Below are positions 11,860 to 26,800 of a stretch of DNA of 64,000 bases, piece by piece (the first letter of the stretch is position 1; each line of letters opens with the position of its first letter). The stretch lies in the NCBI GenBank assembly GCA_047967505.1, contig CM106541.1. One strand, 5' to 3'. The notes under the pieces are model-generated. The model was not told the DNA's origin and did no database searches. It saw nothing but the letters and a program-made list of their open reading frames with translations. The position numbers and the translations under genes are program-made. The stretch is from Dipteris shenzhenensis. Its lineage: Eukaryota; Polypodiophyta; Polypodiopsida; Gleicheniales.

Positions 11860-14800
11860 TATAGCTCCACCCCTCACATCATTGTATCAAGTTTCTTTTA
11901 GTCTCATAGACCCTTTGGCCTTCCAAAGACTTTTAATTTGCCTCCTTGGTATTATAGCTACGAAGTGAAAAAACCTCTCTCTCTCACACACGCAAAGCAA
12001 AGCATTTTTATGAAGCGATTTGCACCAGTTTCCCTCACCATATCGGAGGGATAACCCACAAGAATAACAGTGGCAATTGTTCGCCACAGGGCTATAGCCA
12101 GGAGACCGCCGCGGACTACACATGTCGACATTCGTCAACGCCTCATCATATGCATAGAGAGCAGTTCAGACCGGATGGATTACCAGTAGAGGTCATTGCA
12201 TCCTACACATACTTGGGAGTCCTTTTCTCTTGCCCGATTTTCACAATGTGACCAGTAATGCAGGCCCAACTGAGCAAGGGATACGTTGCACTTGCTAGAC
12301 TAAGTGGCGGTGCTTTTCCTCTATTTCCGCGATCCCAGGACCTAGTCTCTTCTCTTTGACTCCTTGGTCCAAGCAACAAGCATGTATAGTAGTCCTTGTT
12401 GGGGGTCTAATCTATCAAATGCAGATTGGGCCCAAGTGGAGAGGCTCTAGGTTCTCTTATCATCACTAATGATCCATACTAGGCCATCGGTCCACATCAT
12501 ATTAGTTTTGGCTTTGTTTGGGGCACCTCCACCACAGTTTGATGAAGCATTCGAGGTGATCACATACATGTACCTAGTGAGGGATTATGAACCTCATACC
12601 GACGCAGGTTACCATAGCTGGCCTTATCCTCATTCATGACTTTAGCAACTGAGGGCAATCAAATGTGTTGGTATGCACATATAGGTAGAGATGGTTTGAG
12701 AGTGTAGGTCACCATATGGACACATTACCCCCCTTTCAGTATAGCCTTGAGGCCCCTATATTCCGCTCACTTCCACGTTATTCGAGAGGATCTCTTACAG
12801 TTACGCACATTCAGCTTCTAAAAAGATCACTACTTATGGATATCAAAGGAGGGCTTCACAGACCTGCAAGACTATACACAGTTCTACCACCCCCACTCTT
12901 TGAGGGTATGAATCGCGCAATTCTCTGTTTCAAGGATGGATTTAGAGGCCTCCCCACCATCTTGTCTTATCCGGATCAAAGATTAGAGATGTTTGGCGAC
13001 TTTCATTCATGAAGTCGTACGACACAAAGGCCATCCACTCAAGGCACATATACAAGATCAACCAAATTCCACTCAGAGTGTCATCACTAAGTTTTTCCAG
13101 GCAGATAGCACGGACCAAGAGACCCCAAGGAGACATCGTAGAGAATGAGAGAGACGACAAACCCGTCAGCGCGTCAATGCATAGATCTGGTTCGAGGTCT
13201 TCCCTCGATGTTCACCATACTAGAGACACAGCCGTCGCGCATGACACTGGCACTTGTCTGACGTTGGGCCACAACTAGGAGACCACTGTGGACCACACCT
13301 ACTGACTGTCACCAACACTCTATCATGGGGTTTATGCCACTGCAGCCACGTACATCAGCAGGACCTCCCGTGAGCTCAACTCCTCCGCCAGCATCTAGAG
13401 GACCATTGATGCCACGAAACAGATTCCATCAGGCTCAATCATTTTTTGTAATGGTGTTTCTATGTTTATGCTGCACTTGTCTTCGATGCAGATGCCCGTT
13501 CCACCTATTCACCTCATTGTATCTGATTTTTTTGAGTCTTGTAGACCATTTGATCTTTCAAAGACTTGTAATTAACTGTCTTTATTTCTTTCTTTCTCTT
13601 CCTTAAGGTTGATTCAACGAGGAGGATTCATACAAATGAGACTCTAGCACACATCAAAGCAGCAACCCCTAGCATTGAGTCATTGGAAGAAGAAGAAGAC
13701 AAAACAAATTCCACAACTTATACTCGCCACTCTAGAGGGCATGCCATAAGTAGCGCAGTTTTATACTAATCGAAAGCATCACCTCGAGTTTTCTCAAAGG
13801 GTCACTAGGTTTACTTAAGAATCCCAAAAGATTCCGGAGTAATGCGCACTAGCAAGGAATACTAGATATCTCATAAACTATTGTGGGTGTCTAAGATCCT
13901 TAAGATCAATGAAGCCGCTTACAAACTGCAATTACCGAATAGAATTCGGGTACATCCGGTCTTTCACGTCCATAGATTGAAAGAAGTATTGGGTGCTGGA
14001 GATAACTTGGTCTCTGAGATTTGACCACTTAAGTGCCTCCTGAACTGGAATGTCTTCTAGATTACAAGAACCGGCAGCTTGTGAACAGGGTTGTTCTTTT
14101 TTCCCCACCCTTGAGAAAAGAACGTCTATTAATCCTTGAAAAAAAATCATACAGCTCAGCAACAAGCTGGATGTCAGAGACACCAACCTGTTTTCTTTGG
14201 ACCCAGCTCACTGCCTCGGGAATTTCTAGAACTTGGACTACCTACCAGGGTGGAGGTCTATACATCCTGCAAAGACCTCTCACGGTCATGTTATAAAAGA
14301 TGCCTACTGCACGCCAAGGCTGCTCTGGCCTCAACATAGTTGTTCTAGAGCTGAAGGTTAAGTGGAAACATTGCTCAAAAGAGAGAATACTTGGGAAACT
14401 ATTGACTCTCTTCAGCGCCAATTCCCTAAATTTATGTCTCAGTCCTTCTTTGATCAAAGGGGGGGGGGGGGGGATTTTATGTCTACATCAGGACATGACA
14501 TCACTAGTCTTATGGAGGCCAGGTAAACCAATGGTCAGCATATACCTAGATGAGTTCAGGAGCATGCCAACACTCATCCTCTAAAAACATGACATAGTTT
14601 AGTTGTTTCAATCTCATGATACTCACTCATAAGGTTGAAAACCATAAACTCCATCACGTATAGCAGGGACTAGCTACTAGGACATCCCCACGAACGTCAT
14701 CAGCGCCCAACAATGGATTTAGCATTTATACAAAGTCTTCATACTGAGTTTCTGTCCGCACTCCGAAGGTGAAGAGCAGGCTCAGCCATGATGAAGGTTA

Positions 14801-17800
14801 GCACTAAAGGAGAAGGCCAATCAAAAGGTAAACCTATGATCATGTATCCTAACCTTGGAAATGTTTCGAACACACTAGGTACCTTTGATACACTTAGGTT
14901 TGTCGTAGGCTTGAAACTATATAAGTGAGTCATTACTCACTAGGACTTTGGCCTTGGAAGCAACTCTTCTCCGTGGCATTAGCTACACCATGGACATGAA
15001 TGGGTACCTAGCCCCCACTCGATTTTCAATCAACATAATCCAAGCATGCTCCCCCTTCATTCAATCTCTTCATCACATTTGACAAGAGTTGAGACTTGCT
15101 TTGTGTTATACTATTGCAACAGAGATGGGAGATCTTAAAACAGGAGACAAAAGATCCTCAAACAACCTCTATCCTTGAACACAAACCATGGTCACCCATT
15201 TGGCTAAAAGCTAGAGCTTGTTGGGCTCTTTTGGTACAGGTGTTACCTCCTTAACGGGAGATCATCTTCTATAAGTTAAGTGGTCATTAAAGTACGATGG
15301 GGAGCTACTGAGTACATGTTGCAAAGTGTTCATTCTGAAAACATCAACAGACATCTACAGTGTGCCAAATGGCATTAAAAAAACTTGCTCTGATAATCTC
15401 ATGCATTTGTTCATGCTACATCTGCAAAAAAAGATCCAGACCAACTCAAAATAGATGCATGGAAAGAACTTACAGAAAGCTTCAACTCAGTGTCACAACG
15501 CTGTGAATGTCTTTCACGGTTAGTCCGTTTTACTTTTACTGTCTCCCACTTCCATTTTTGCAGTAACTCGGCATCCTCCGTGTCTGGTTTCTCTGGAACA
15601 GGAACCTGAAGCGTGTACAAAAGCAGTATTTCTATATTTCACAATTCTCACACATCCACAATTGGAATGATTTATTTCCATGACAAAATACCACATAACA
15701 GCAGAATTCATTTCTCAGGTTGTAGAGAAAGAAAAAAACATACAAGATTGTGACCCCAAGTCACAAGAAAGAAATGGAGGCAAAGAAAATAATATCCAAC
15801 TAGTCAAGCTATTTCCAATGATATCCAACCACCTATTTAAATTGGGTAACAATCACACAAAACTTTGCAAGACAGCAAAATACAGTCGCTTCACTTTTAA
15901 AGGGCAATGTGAGAAATGGGCAACTTCCTACTCATGCAACAACCTTCAAACTCAACACAACAGATCCAATCCCCAAACCTCAAAACACGGATTCAAGCCC
16001 CAACCCCCGCCTCCTCCCCTGGGCAGGGGGATCCAACAGGCAAATATCTGACAATATACTTGTGAGCTGTATTGCATGATGCATCAATGCTTTAGAAAGC
16101 ATAGCGATAATATCTATGAACCAAGAAAATCAACAAAGTATTGGAAGGAGATTCTTACATCCTTACGATCAACAATATCAGCAATGCAACCACCTCCCTC
16201 CCAAAGCTTTTCTACAACCTCAAGCACCCTGGTGTTGATTCTCCATTTTGTTGTTCCAAGTGTATCCAGAGCCTGCCATCAAGCCCAAAGTAAGATTTCA
16301 CCACAAAAATCAAGCAAATATTGAGTACTTGAGTTCACAACATAATTCAGCCAATTTAAAGTGGGATGCTTACCTCAAATACGGGGCGCAGTTGCCGCCT
16401 TGGAGTACATTTTAGAGTTTCTCCTAGCTCTCTTGCTCCATGGGTCCGCATAATGCATGAAGGTAAAACTAGATAACCCCCTCTCCTATACCTACAGAAG
16501 AGCAACAAAAATCCTGAGTCCCCATTCTGGAAAAACTCTGGCCGTGGCAAGCTCGCTCATAATTAGTCTGAAAGCGCAATGAATGTAAGTTCTCACATGA
16601 AGCATGACTTTTTTATGAATCTCAGTGCATAAATGACATACAAAGATATGCCTGTTACAAAGTAAACAACCAAAAATGGGATGTTCATCTTCTCAAAGTT
16701 AGTTGTGAAAGCACTCAACCATGGAGACAAATGAGCGAGCATATGACTGGCATATCTTGAAGCCCAATCACCCTGTCGAGGCACATGGCCGTGCAATACA
16801 GGAAAATTGACGTAAGAAGCCATCAAACTCTGTATAATTCACTATCAGACAGAGCTCAGATGGGATGGTAACAGGCCTTACGTAGGACACCTACAACCAA
16901 CACCAAAACCCTGATTTCCAATGGCTGTGAGTTGAACAAATGCTGGTGGGAGAAGCCTTGGTAATCTTCCTCAATCAACGGATCTAGCCTAACCAAACCT
17001 TTATCCCAAATCAAACACACAAGAAACATCGCTTCAGAACCCCAACTAGACCCATTTAAGATAAAATAAGGCTGCGATAGAGAACTGAGATAAGACCAAT
17101 GGAAACCACAAAATACTGAATCACAGCCTCATCCTCGAAAAGTCTCACACAGGCCTTCAAGAATCTGCTGGGACGAGTGACAAGTCTGCACTTCTGAGGA
17201 AGCTAGAGGTGAGCAAGTGACACAACACAAACAGGGGCTACCAGGATGTTGCAGGTTAGGAACTACATCTATAGGTCCTCAGTTACATTTCAACTGCTAT
17301 AGGTTGCAAAATTGCTGACAAGGACAAGCACGTTTCTGGGAGATGTAAGAAGCAGCGATGCAAAGTGTGTAGCAAGAAAACAATGTTCGGATACACAAAT
17401 GAAACTGATAAAATCAAGGAGAACAGAAGGGGAAAGGATTGTAGGGGATTATGGGTGGGGGAGGGTTTTGCAGTGTTGGGTCGTAGTTCTATATATTTCA
17501 ATTCATGCTTCAAAAAGTTTACCCATTTTCCAATCAGAGGGTCCACAAAGTCTGTTGATAGTCAACACAACAAATGATGCTCTGATGTAATTATTGAGAA
17601 TGTAAAACCGTACCCTTGCCAAGGGATGGGCTTCACCAGCATGGGCATATAAGGTGTCACCACACCCCGAGCCTAGCAAAATAAAAAAGAAACTTAGAAT
17701 AAAGCAAAACACAGAGTAGTCAACAATTAAACAATTCAAATCATCAATGCATCAAATAAATTATCCATCACAGCTGAGGCAACTCAAATGCATCGAGTTA

Positions 17801-20800
17801 CCTAAAATCACTTTAAAAGTATTATTCCATGAATTAATTTGGAAAAACATGAGCAGTATGAAAAACACTGGGCAAAAAGGAGGAGACTGTTTTAAAAATG
17901 ATATCCATTAAAGAGCTGGCTTCCTCTCCTCTCTGCCATGTGCACGTCATCACTCCAGCTGCTTTCGCCTTTGCCCTTCCCCACCTCTGCCCCTCCCCAC
18001 AAAAACTCTCCATCCCCAGTCCCATTCATCTCTTGCATTGACCATAGACAGTGGCCAGTTTGAGAGAAACAGGGCGCTCTGCCCAGTTTTGCCCCCCTGC
18101 TCTCCAGTGTTTGACGACATCCTTTTATGGGGCACGTGTAATTCACCTAATCTCTTTCATATCAACAGCCATAGGGTGCCAGCTATGTATTTTTCAATAT
18201 GAATGACCAGATACATATCACCATAAAACATATAGAAACAAACATAGCAACAAAAAAATTGCATTATAAGATAATATAGCAGAGTTTGTGCAAGCTTACA
18301 AACAAGTTCCACAGAAGGTGCCTTCAAGGGACAGATGAACACGATAACAAGTTAGGCTCACTATACTACACCTCTATAATAGTCCATGCTAAAATGAAAG
18401 GACTCTGGATTATCCTGGGAATTACATTTGCAATTACAAAACAGACTATTCTGGCTCCCCTAAATACACTTGGCATGCTCTTCGTTCAACTATTCAATCA
18501 TCACATCATGATATGTAGTTCGATCAGTCTCTGTTTAGAAACAATTTCATGTTTCTGCGAGAAGAGACAGTTGTATGAGGATTCACTTTACACAGCACAA
18601 TGTGGTAGAAACCTTTCATCAAGAAAATAGACTACAGCTGTCAAATTATACGATCTGACCAACCAAAGAGATCCCATTTTCTTGCTTCATTGCCCAATGC
18701 CAACCATATAGAGGTATGAGTTACAGAACATTAAATTACACCAAAAACTGACCACAAAGGCTTCTAAATGCCTTGGCCTATTTTATCTGAAACTTCTATG
18801 TAAAGATATCTTGTAGTTGGTTTTGCGACCCTTGATGTGCTTGCTAACAAAAATCACTAATTAACCTAAAATCAAAGAATGTATATTTCAAACTCTGCAT
18901 GAACACCTTCTCATCACTATGAATTGCATACCATGAAGGGAAGCTGTACAATCTAATCTGACTTTCATCTATTTGGAAGACACCTGAATAGACGTCAAGG
19001 CCAATCCAGACACAAAAACGAAGCTAACACCTCACCCTACACAGCATACATTTAGACATCATGGATTTGTCGAGTCACTGGGAAGTCATTCTTATTGGGG
19101 ACTTCAACACGAGGACAACTACACGAGGGGTACCGGTTCTTGATTTTTGAGATAATCTATTTTATTACCTAAGTTTGATCTACATCAAGAGGGATATCTC
19201 GAGTATCTGCAGACAGGCCAGCCCCAGTCACTTTGGAAGGACACTCTTTCTTAGACATCAGTTGGATGTTGGGTTAGGAAGCAATGGAAGCAAGGAGGAG
19301 AAAAACGAGATGCTTTAATAGATTACTGCAAAACTGAAGTGTGGAGGCTCAAGGGTGAGCCAACATAGCAAAATCCTAGGGCTAACTGCCCTAACTGGAC
19401 TAAGTGTCCTAACTGACCTAGATGGTACATAAACTATTTGTACCAATAGTCCTAACTGACTATAACTAGGCTTACAAGACACATACCAAGGTATAAGTCG
19501 CATCTATGGATAGCCCATGAGATGGCCTACAAACCCCCCTCCATGGTATGGGCTTGAGTATCCTGGATATGGCTCAGGATACCTAAATATCTAGTGTCAT
19601 GGTTGCACATGTTCATCCCGTAGGGATATAGCAACCTATGACTGTACAGAGTACAACAGATCAAGTTACAAAAGATACTAAGTTTAAAGCTTGCCGAAAA
19701 GCCTCAAGCTTAGGTCGAGGTAGAGCCTTCGTACAAAGATCTGCCAAATTGTCTTCAGTGGGAACATAAGACAACTCAATATTACCTGCTGATAATCGCT
19801 CTCTGACATAGTGATAGTGAATCTCAATGTGCTTTGTACGAGCATGGAAAACTGGATTCCGTGCAACAGCCAAAGTACTCTGACTATTAGTGAAGATGAC
19901 GATAGGAGCAGTCTGACATGCACAAAGATCTGCAAGTAGCTTCCAAAGCCAAACACACTCCACTGTAGCTGTAAAAGCTACTTTGTACTCAGCTTTACAG
20001 CTAAAGTAGCAACTGTACTCTACTTCTTGCTGAACCAAGAAACACATGAAGTACCAAGCATAAAACAGTTACCACTATGTGACACACGAGTGTTAGAACA
20101 ACCAGCCCAATCACTATCAGTAAATCCATGCATGACAAGTGAAGTATCAGCCCCATAAAGAAGGCTTAAATATTAAGTGCCTTTGAGATATCTGAAAACA
20201 CGCTTCACGGCATGCCAATAGTGCATAGATGGAATGTCTACTGCAAATCAAGTTTAAAATCTGCAATTTGCTAAGCATGTGTCCTAGTCACAAGCATGTC
20301 ATCCCCATAAAGGACTAAAACCAGCAAATCAGTCCCACACTTGCAGATGTAAAGGGTAGCCTCTGTAGAGCTGTTCTGAAAGCCAAAGTGCGAGCAAATG
20401 AGTACGAATTCTCGAATACCAAGCCCTTGCTTGTTTCCTTGTTCAAAACCTACTCACACAAAGGAGGAAACCCATGATCGAATTATCCTGCCAAGTTTGA
20501 AACCTCTTATAATTGCCATGCTTATGGAGCTTCTTTGCCCATTGCAACCCAGGCACATACAATTCATGATCACAATCCTAACACACATTTCATCAATGAG
20601 TTTAAACAAAACTTCATTTCATTTCAGTTTTGATCAGAGATCTATTCTCAAGAAAGAGTTCCAATAACATCAAACCAGATCCCACATTTTAATAGACAGA
20701 CTATTAAAATCAGAATAGAAATTGTTAGCAAGCCTGGCATCGGGTGCCTTTGTACCTACTTTTTTTCATTTAGTCTGAGCAATCCCCTACCCCCATGGAG

Positions 20801-23800
20801 CAAACAGAAAATGTAAGAACCGGCACACGTCTATCTGCTTAAAAGACATTTCAAATCTATCGTGCCCATCTAAAAGGTTGAAGAATTATATCGACGGAGA
20901 GATCACACAGCATGGTACACACACCATCTTGGACCTAGCAGACACCTACATGTTTGAAAGAATATTAGTGACTCTGTGAAAAATCATTCAAATCCGTTAT
21001 AACAGCCCAATAAGGTTGGGTTTTGGTGCAACTCCATTAAAATCATTCATGGAAGGAGAGAATCAACGAGTTGTTTCACCCATTGCAATACATGATTGCA
21101 TGGACTGAGATGTCATTTGAATGATCTGGACCAGTTCTGACACTCAGAACCACACAAAGATAGTACTCATCTTTTCCAGAAATACATAAGCATGCCGATC
21201 TCAGGTCTTCTAGACATAGGATCTAAAACGCATTGCAGACAAAAAACACACGCAGGTCACTGAAACCTTGATATAAGGACGTGAGACAAAACACGACGAC
21301 AATATATACACGCATGTACATGTTTCTGCTTACAATAGGCTTCCAGATTAAAGGGATTTGAGGATTCCATGAGTAGGTTGAATGTAACATTCACAACCAT
21401 GACTTGACCTGGCTAGGGCTGGAGTGGTGAACATTTGTAACACTTTCTTACAGGGGAGGTAGGGACATCTGGAAGCGAAGATTGATGCCATTCCAGTTTC
21501 ATAAATACACAGATAAGCAATTGCATGTTTCCTTGTTCAAAACCTACACACACAAAGAAGGAAACCAGGGATCAAATTATCCTGCCAGGCTTGAAACCTC
21601 TTACAATTGCCATGCTTAAGGAACTTCTTTGCCCCATTCCAGGCACATACAATTCATGAAGACACATCCTAACACACATTTCATCAATGAGTTTGATTTC
21701 ATTTCAGTTTTGATCAGAGATATATTCTCAAGAAATAGTTAAATAACATCATTATTTTAATAGAAAGACTAATAAAATCAGAATAAAAATTGTTAACAAG
21801 CCTGACAGTGTGCCTTTGTACCTCGTTTTTCATTTAGTCTGAGGACATTCCCTACCCCCGGGGGGCAAACAAAAAAATATAAGAACCGAGAACACATCTA
21901 TCTGCTTGAAAGACATTTCAAAGCCTTTATGCCTATCCAAAAGGTTGAAGAAATATATTGGCAGAGAGATAACACAGCATATTACACACACCATCTTGGA
22001 CCTAGCAGACATCTACCTGTTTGAAAGAATATTAGTCACCCTACGTGAAAAATCTTCATTATAACAGCCCAATAAAGTTGAGGGAAACATACTAAAGGAG
22101 AGATCATACAGCATGGTACCACACACCATCTTATGGATGCCTCTGGAGATAAATGGATCACACTCTATGACTCCATATCTTCGGCTGGTTGAACTGCATC
22201 AAAAACAGCCAAATGAGTGAGCTTCCAAGGCATCCAGCATTGTGATTAAAAGGCAAGCATGCAATAAGTCAACCTCATTAAACATTGTTCCCAAGTCTTA
22301 CTAGCATTACCAGGCCTTTCCTTTTATAGTCTTAAAGAAATGCCGAAAGGCTGGCCGAACTTCTAGAGAGCCTTCAGAAGGATGTTCACCAGGGTCCTGG
22401 ATATATGCTGTTTCGATGAGAAGCTCGAGCAGACGACTCCCAAGCTACATCCAAAAATATCAAATATATATCAAGCATTTCATAAAAAGGATACTGAGTT
22501 ATACTCAGCTGTTATCAAGATTACCTTAGCCTGGACAGCTCTGTCCCATGGCTCAGCATCACCTGCCTCCTTGACCATCTTTTGCACTATCCTCATTCTC
22601 TTTCGTCTAAGCAATTTCTTGACTTCCTTCTGTAAGGCTTGATGCTTAGCTATCTGAGACTTTACAATCTCATCATCCTCTGGCTCACCTTTCTGATCAC
22701 CTTTTTTCCGACCCTTTTTTTTAAGAACATGCTGCAATCTGACCTGAAGGTAAAGAAACCATGTAAGAACCCAGCTCCGTATTTTTAGATTCAGCATATT
22801 ATACAGAGTTGCATGCTACACACCAACATAAATTCATTCCGTCCATAAGGGTTATGCTAACTACTATCTTTACTAGAACACACCCCCTTGTACAACTGCC
22901 AGTCCCTCAATGAAGAAGGCGTACATAATGGTTCCCACTCAAGGGATATGAAGCTGTTCACAGCTGAGGCTATGCTCGCTGCTCTGGGTCTGGACTCTGA
23001 GGCTGACTACAAGGAACTGTGCCCCGTTCTCTACTCATGATGGTGTGCATGAAAATCTCTGATGTTTTGTATGTGCAACTCTTGCACAGACTCTGCTTTC
23101 AGTTTCTGCCATGAACAGGAATAACATGAACGAGGATTTGATTACAAGCAGGTCTTTGTCAGAAATCACTAGTAATGAAATAGCAGCCCGAGGACGGGGG
23201 TTTGCACTGGATCAATTGGTTTTCTCATGATCAAGATTCAGCAATACATTGTCTGCTCACTAGAAGAAAGGCTAAGGGCTGCTGCTGCTGCTGGTGCCTC
23301 TGATACACCCTGCTGTTGCCTGTGTCTCCACTGTCTCTAGTGCTCTGATGCACTTCTCAGGCTGGAGCAGACGATGAACTGTTGACTGCATGTACCCTTG
23401 CCGCTGCCTGTATCTGCTCCTTCTAGTGCCTGGCTGTTCACTCCTGAAGGGCTTGCTACAGTCTGCAAATGGAAACCCACTTGCACTGCTGCGCCCCCAC
23501 AATAGACCCCTATATAGGGGCTGCTAGCCCCCTGAAGAGAGGGATAAATGATGCATTAAGAAAGGACCCTAAATTGAGGACATGTGGCATATTAGATCCA
23601 TCTAGGGAGTTTGGGGCTCCTTGGAATTAAGCAAGCAGAGAGCTTTGAAAAAACGAATCTTTTTGGGATTTTACAACAGAGAAGCTTGCAACCAACAAGG
23701 TTGGCTGGGAGGATAGACTAAGTGCCTTCGCCCGTGATTCAACGTAGAACTAGAAGCAAATAGATTGGAATGCATCACAGCACTTTTGGCACCCATTAGC

Positions 23801-26800
23801 GCATGCATAGAAATAGTATAAAGTGTTAACTGGGCATCCCAATAAACCTCATCCTCATTCACAGGAGCATTACCACTTGCATCTTCGCGTGCATAAAAAG
23901 GCATCGCATCCTGATGCTCCACAGAAAAGAGTGTTGACCTACGGCCTCTCATGCCACAACTGGGCAGAATCTCATACAAATCCAAAGCATGAGTGTCATG
24001 CGCAGTAGCACCACCAGGATCAAAAGAAAAGTCAGTGCCCTTCGTGGCTCCAACCAATGTCAAGAGCCTCATCTGCATCATGTGTATTTGCCATCTCATC
24101 CTGAGACGTATCCAAAGAACCTAGGACATCAAACAATTCCTCGTCATCTGAGAGGTCAATGATCATGCTGAGCTTGGCAATACCACTGTTACGCATCTTG
24201 CACACATTCCTGTGCTCAGGAGTCCATTTCTCGCCACATTTAAAACATAAGTTGGCCTTCTTTCTGCTGTCCATTATTGCCCGTGTATGCTGTTTTATCT
24301 CAGCCTGCTCATTTCCAACAGTAGGCTTGGCATCAAGATACATGTAAGGCCTGGCATACGGCATCTTACTACCCGAGACAGTAGGGAAGTGAGAAAATGG
24401 TGTTGCTGCAGATTTCTTGTCAATCCACTCAGCAAACTTAGGCTTCGACTCAACGTCATACCCCATAGCATGCGAGCTGCCCATGGCATTTTTGTGCTTG
24501 CCCGCATATTTAGGCTTGAATACTTCTGCAAGCTGAGCTGCGCTCTCAATTGTTTGAGGGTTATGTGTCTTCAAATCTGCAGCGAGAGAAGAATTTAACC
24601 CATGGATGAAACGCGACAGCTTTCCCTTTTCAGATACGTCTTGCACAAACAAGGAAAGCCTCCAAAAGCGTTGCAAGTACTCTTGGACCGTACCAGTCTG
24701 TGACAAGGCATAAAATTCAACCAAGTATTGATGCAATACAAGTGGAGATACAAATGTAGTGACCATCAATTGTTTGAAACCCTTCCAAGTAGTTGGTCTC
24801 TAAGGCGAATCCCTCATGTATCGCCACCATGTGTGGGCATAGTCCTACATATGCATACCTGCAAAAATGATGCGCTCCTCCTCAGACTTGGGGTAGAAGT
24901 GGAAATAGTCTTCCAGCTTCGAGAGCCACTCCTCCAACTCATTGGGAGTGCAAGTGTCCCCTTTAAACTTATGCACTGTGAGTTTGTCCTAGATATCCTT
25001 GGCTGCATAATTCTTGTGTGTATAACCTCCAGAAGTGCGGGCATCATCACGCTTGAGGTTCACATAATCGGAGAAGGGGATCTCAAGTTTGATGGCTTCA
25101 AGTAGGGCCCTGTATGAACACAAAGAATCTGCCAACATGTCATCAAAAGTGGCTTGTTGCCCACCACCAACCCCCTGTTGCGTAGAAGTTGCTGCCATTT
25201 GATGCACTGGTTGCGTCTGGCTATATGTGCTCGCTGGCGGAGCGATAGGTGCATGAACCCCGGGCTAGGTCTCTCTACCAAATGCATCTCTCCGAAATGA
25301 TGGCATATCAAAGGGATGAGAAGAGGACTGACCTCTCTCCCAGGGGTGTGGGCTGCCATATAAACCCAAGCCAACTCCAGGCATACTCGCTGGTGCGGTG
25401 GAAGGAGCACTAGCCGGATGCACACCAACGGGTCAGCCCAAAAGAGACGGCTCGGTCTGCATAAATGCAGAAAGCTGAGAGTCAAAAGATGGCTTGACAT
25501 CCTGCAAGGAGGTGCTTTGTGGCACAGAAAATGCATCATCTATGTCCAAATAATCCCCAAGATGGGGTACCTGCAATGGTCCAGAAGACTGATGCTCATA
25601 GGCACGGTGGGCATCTGCCATAAAACCCCTACGTGAAGCAGACAAAACATCCTGACTGTCTGAATGGTCCCCATGCTGGGGTGCGGGCTGCTTACCCTTA
25701 TCCTGCATAACAATGGCAGATGTGATCTGCTGTCCCATCTGGACAAGAGCCGTATCTTGCGTAGCCATCGCTGTGGTAAGCTGCTAGCTGAACTCCTGTC
25801 CTATCTGGCGGAAAGCACCCTGGAGCATAAAGGAAAGGGCATCCAAAAACTGTGTCTATGCTGCTTGCACTTCCCAAGATGCAGGAGAGAGAGGTTGAGT
25901 GGAAGGAACCTCTGCACCACCAGTGGATGCAACCACTATGGCACGCACTTGCTCATACTGAGCAGCCTCATCAGTGTTATGCAATATATCACGAGAAACA
26001 CGCTTCGGTGCCATGGTAACTGGCCTTCAAGAGAGGAGCTCAAATGTAGGCAAGGAGAAATGGATAACAAAACCGTGCGTAATGAGCACCTCAGATCGTG
26101 CGTGGAAACACGAAAATGTCGATGGAGAGGCTCGGAAGAAGGGTGTCATCGAAGAAGCTTTGAAAATGAGTCCAAATAGGGCTGTGGAAAGCCCTTAAAA
26201 GAGGCTGGAATTCTGAGTTTTTTCCCCCCTTTTTTTTTTTTTTGGGAAAAGGGGTCCTAAGTCACCTAGGACAGCTCTAACCTAGGAGCTTTAGGACTGT
26301 TAGGACAGTGTCTTAGACCAATCTAACCCAACGTTTAACCTTAGTTAATACTAACCTAACCTAGAGCCAAACTAACTAAACCTAATTGACTAAACCTAAC
26401 CTAACCCAATCTACTAACCTAACTCACTCCACTAACTAAACCTAACCAAACCAACCAGACCTAACTTGACCCAATTAACCCTAGCTACTGAACCTTAGGA
26501 GAAAGCTAAGGTTTTTTTTTTAAGGGATAAGGCGACAGCGCGGCACGGCGCAGCGTGGCGCCGTCCTGGCTAACAGGGACGACGGGGAACTAGAGCAACG
26601 ACGACGGATGGAGAAGGCAGGTCAAGCATGAGCGGAGGAGGCATGTGTGAGTGTAGGATGGAGAAGGCGGCATAAGGCGGGTCAAGAGTGAGCGGAGGCG
26701 GCGTGTGTGAGTGTAGGATGGAAAAGGCGACGTCAAGCGTTGTGAGCAGACGACGGGCAAGTCGGCACTGTTTGGGTTTGATCAAAATCGAGAGGTACAT

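Noticed and set aside
23272-23502. Short Ser/Arg-rich minus-strand protein
   Set aside because: It arises from CAG/CTG-rich sequence inside a possible LTR; no family recognised.
26280-26510. Interstitial telomere
   Set aside because: CTAAC words are irregular and the plant telomere heptamer is not tandemly repeated.
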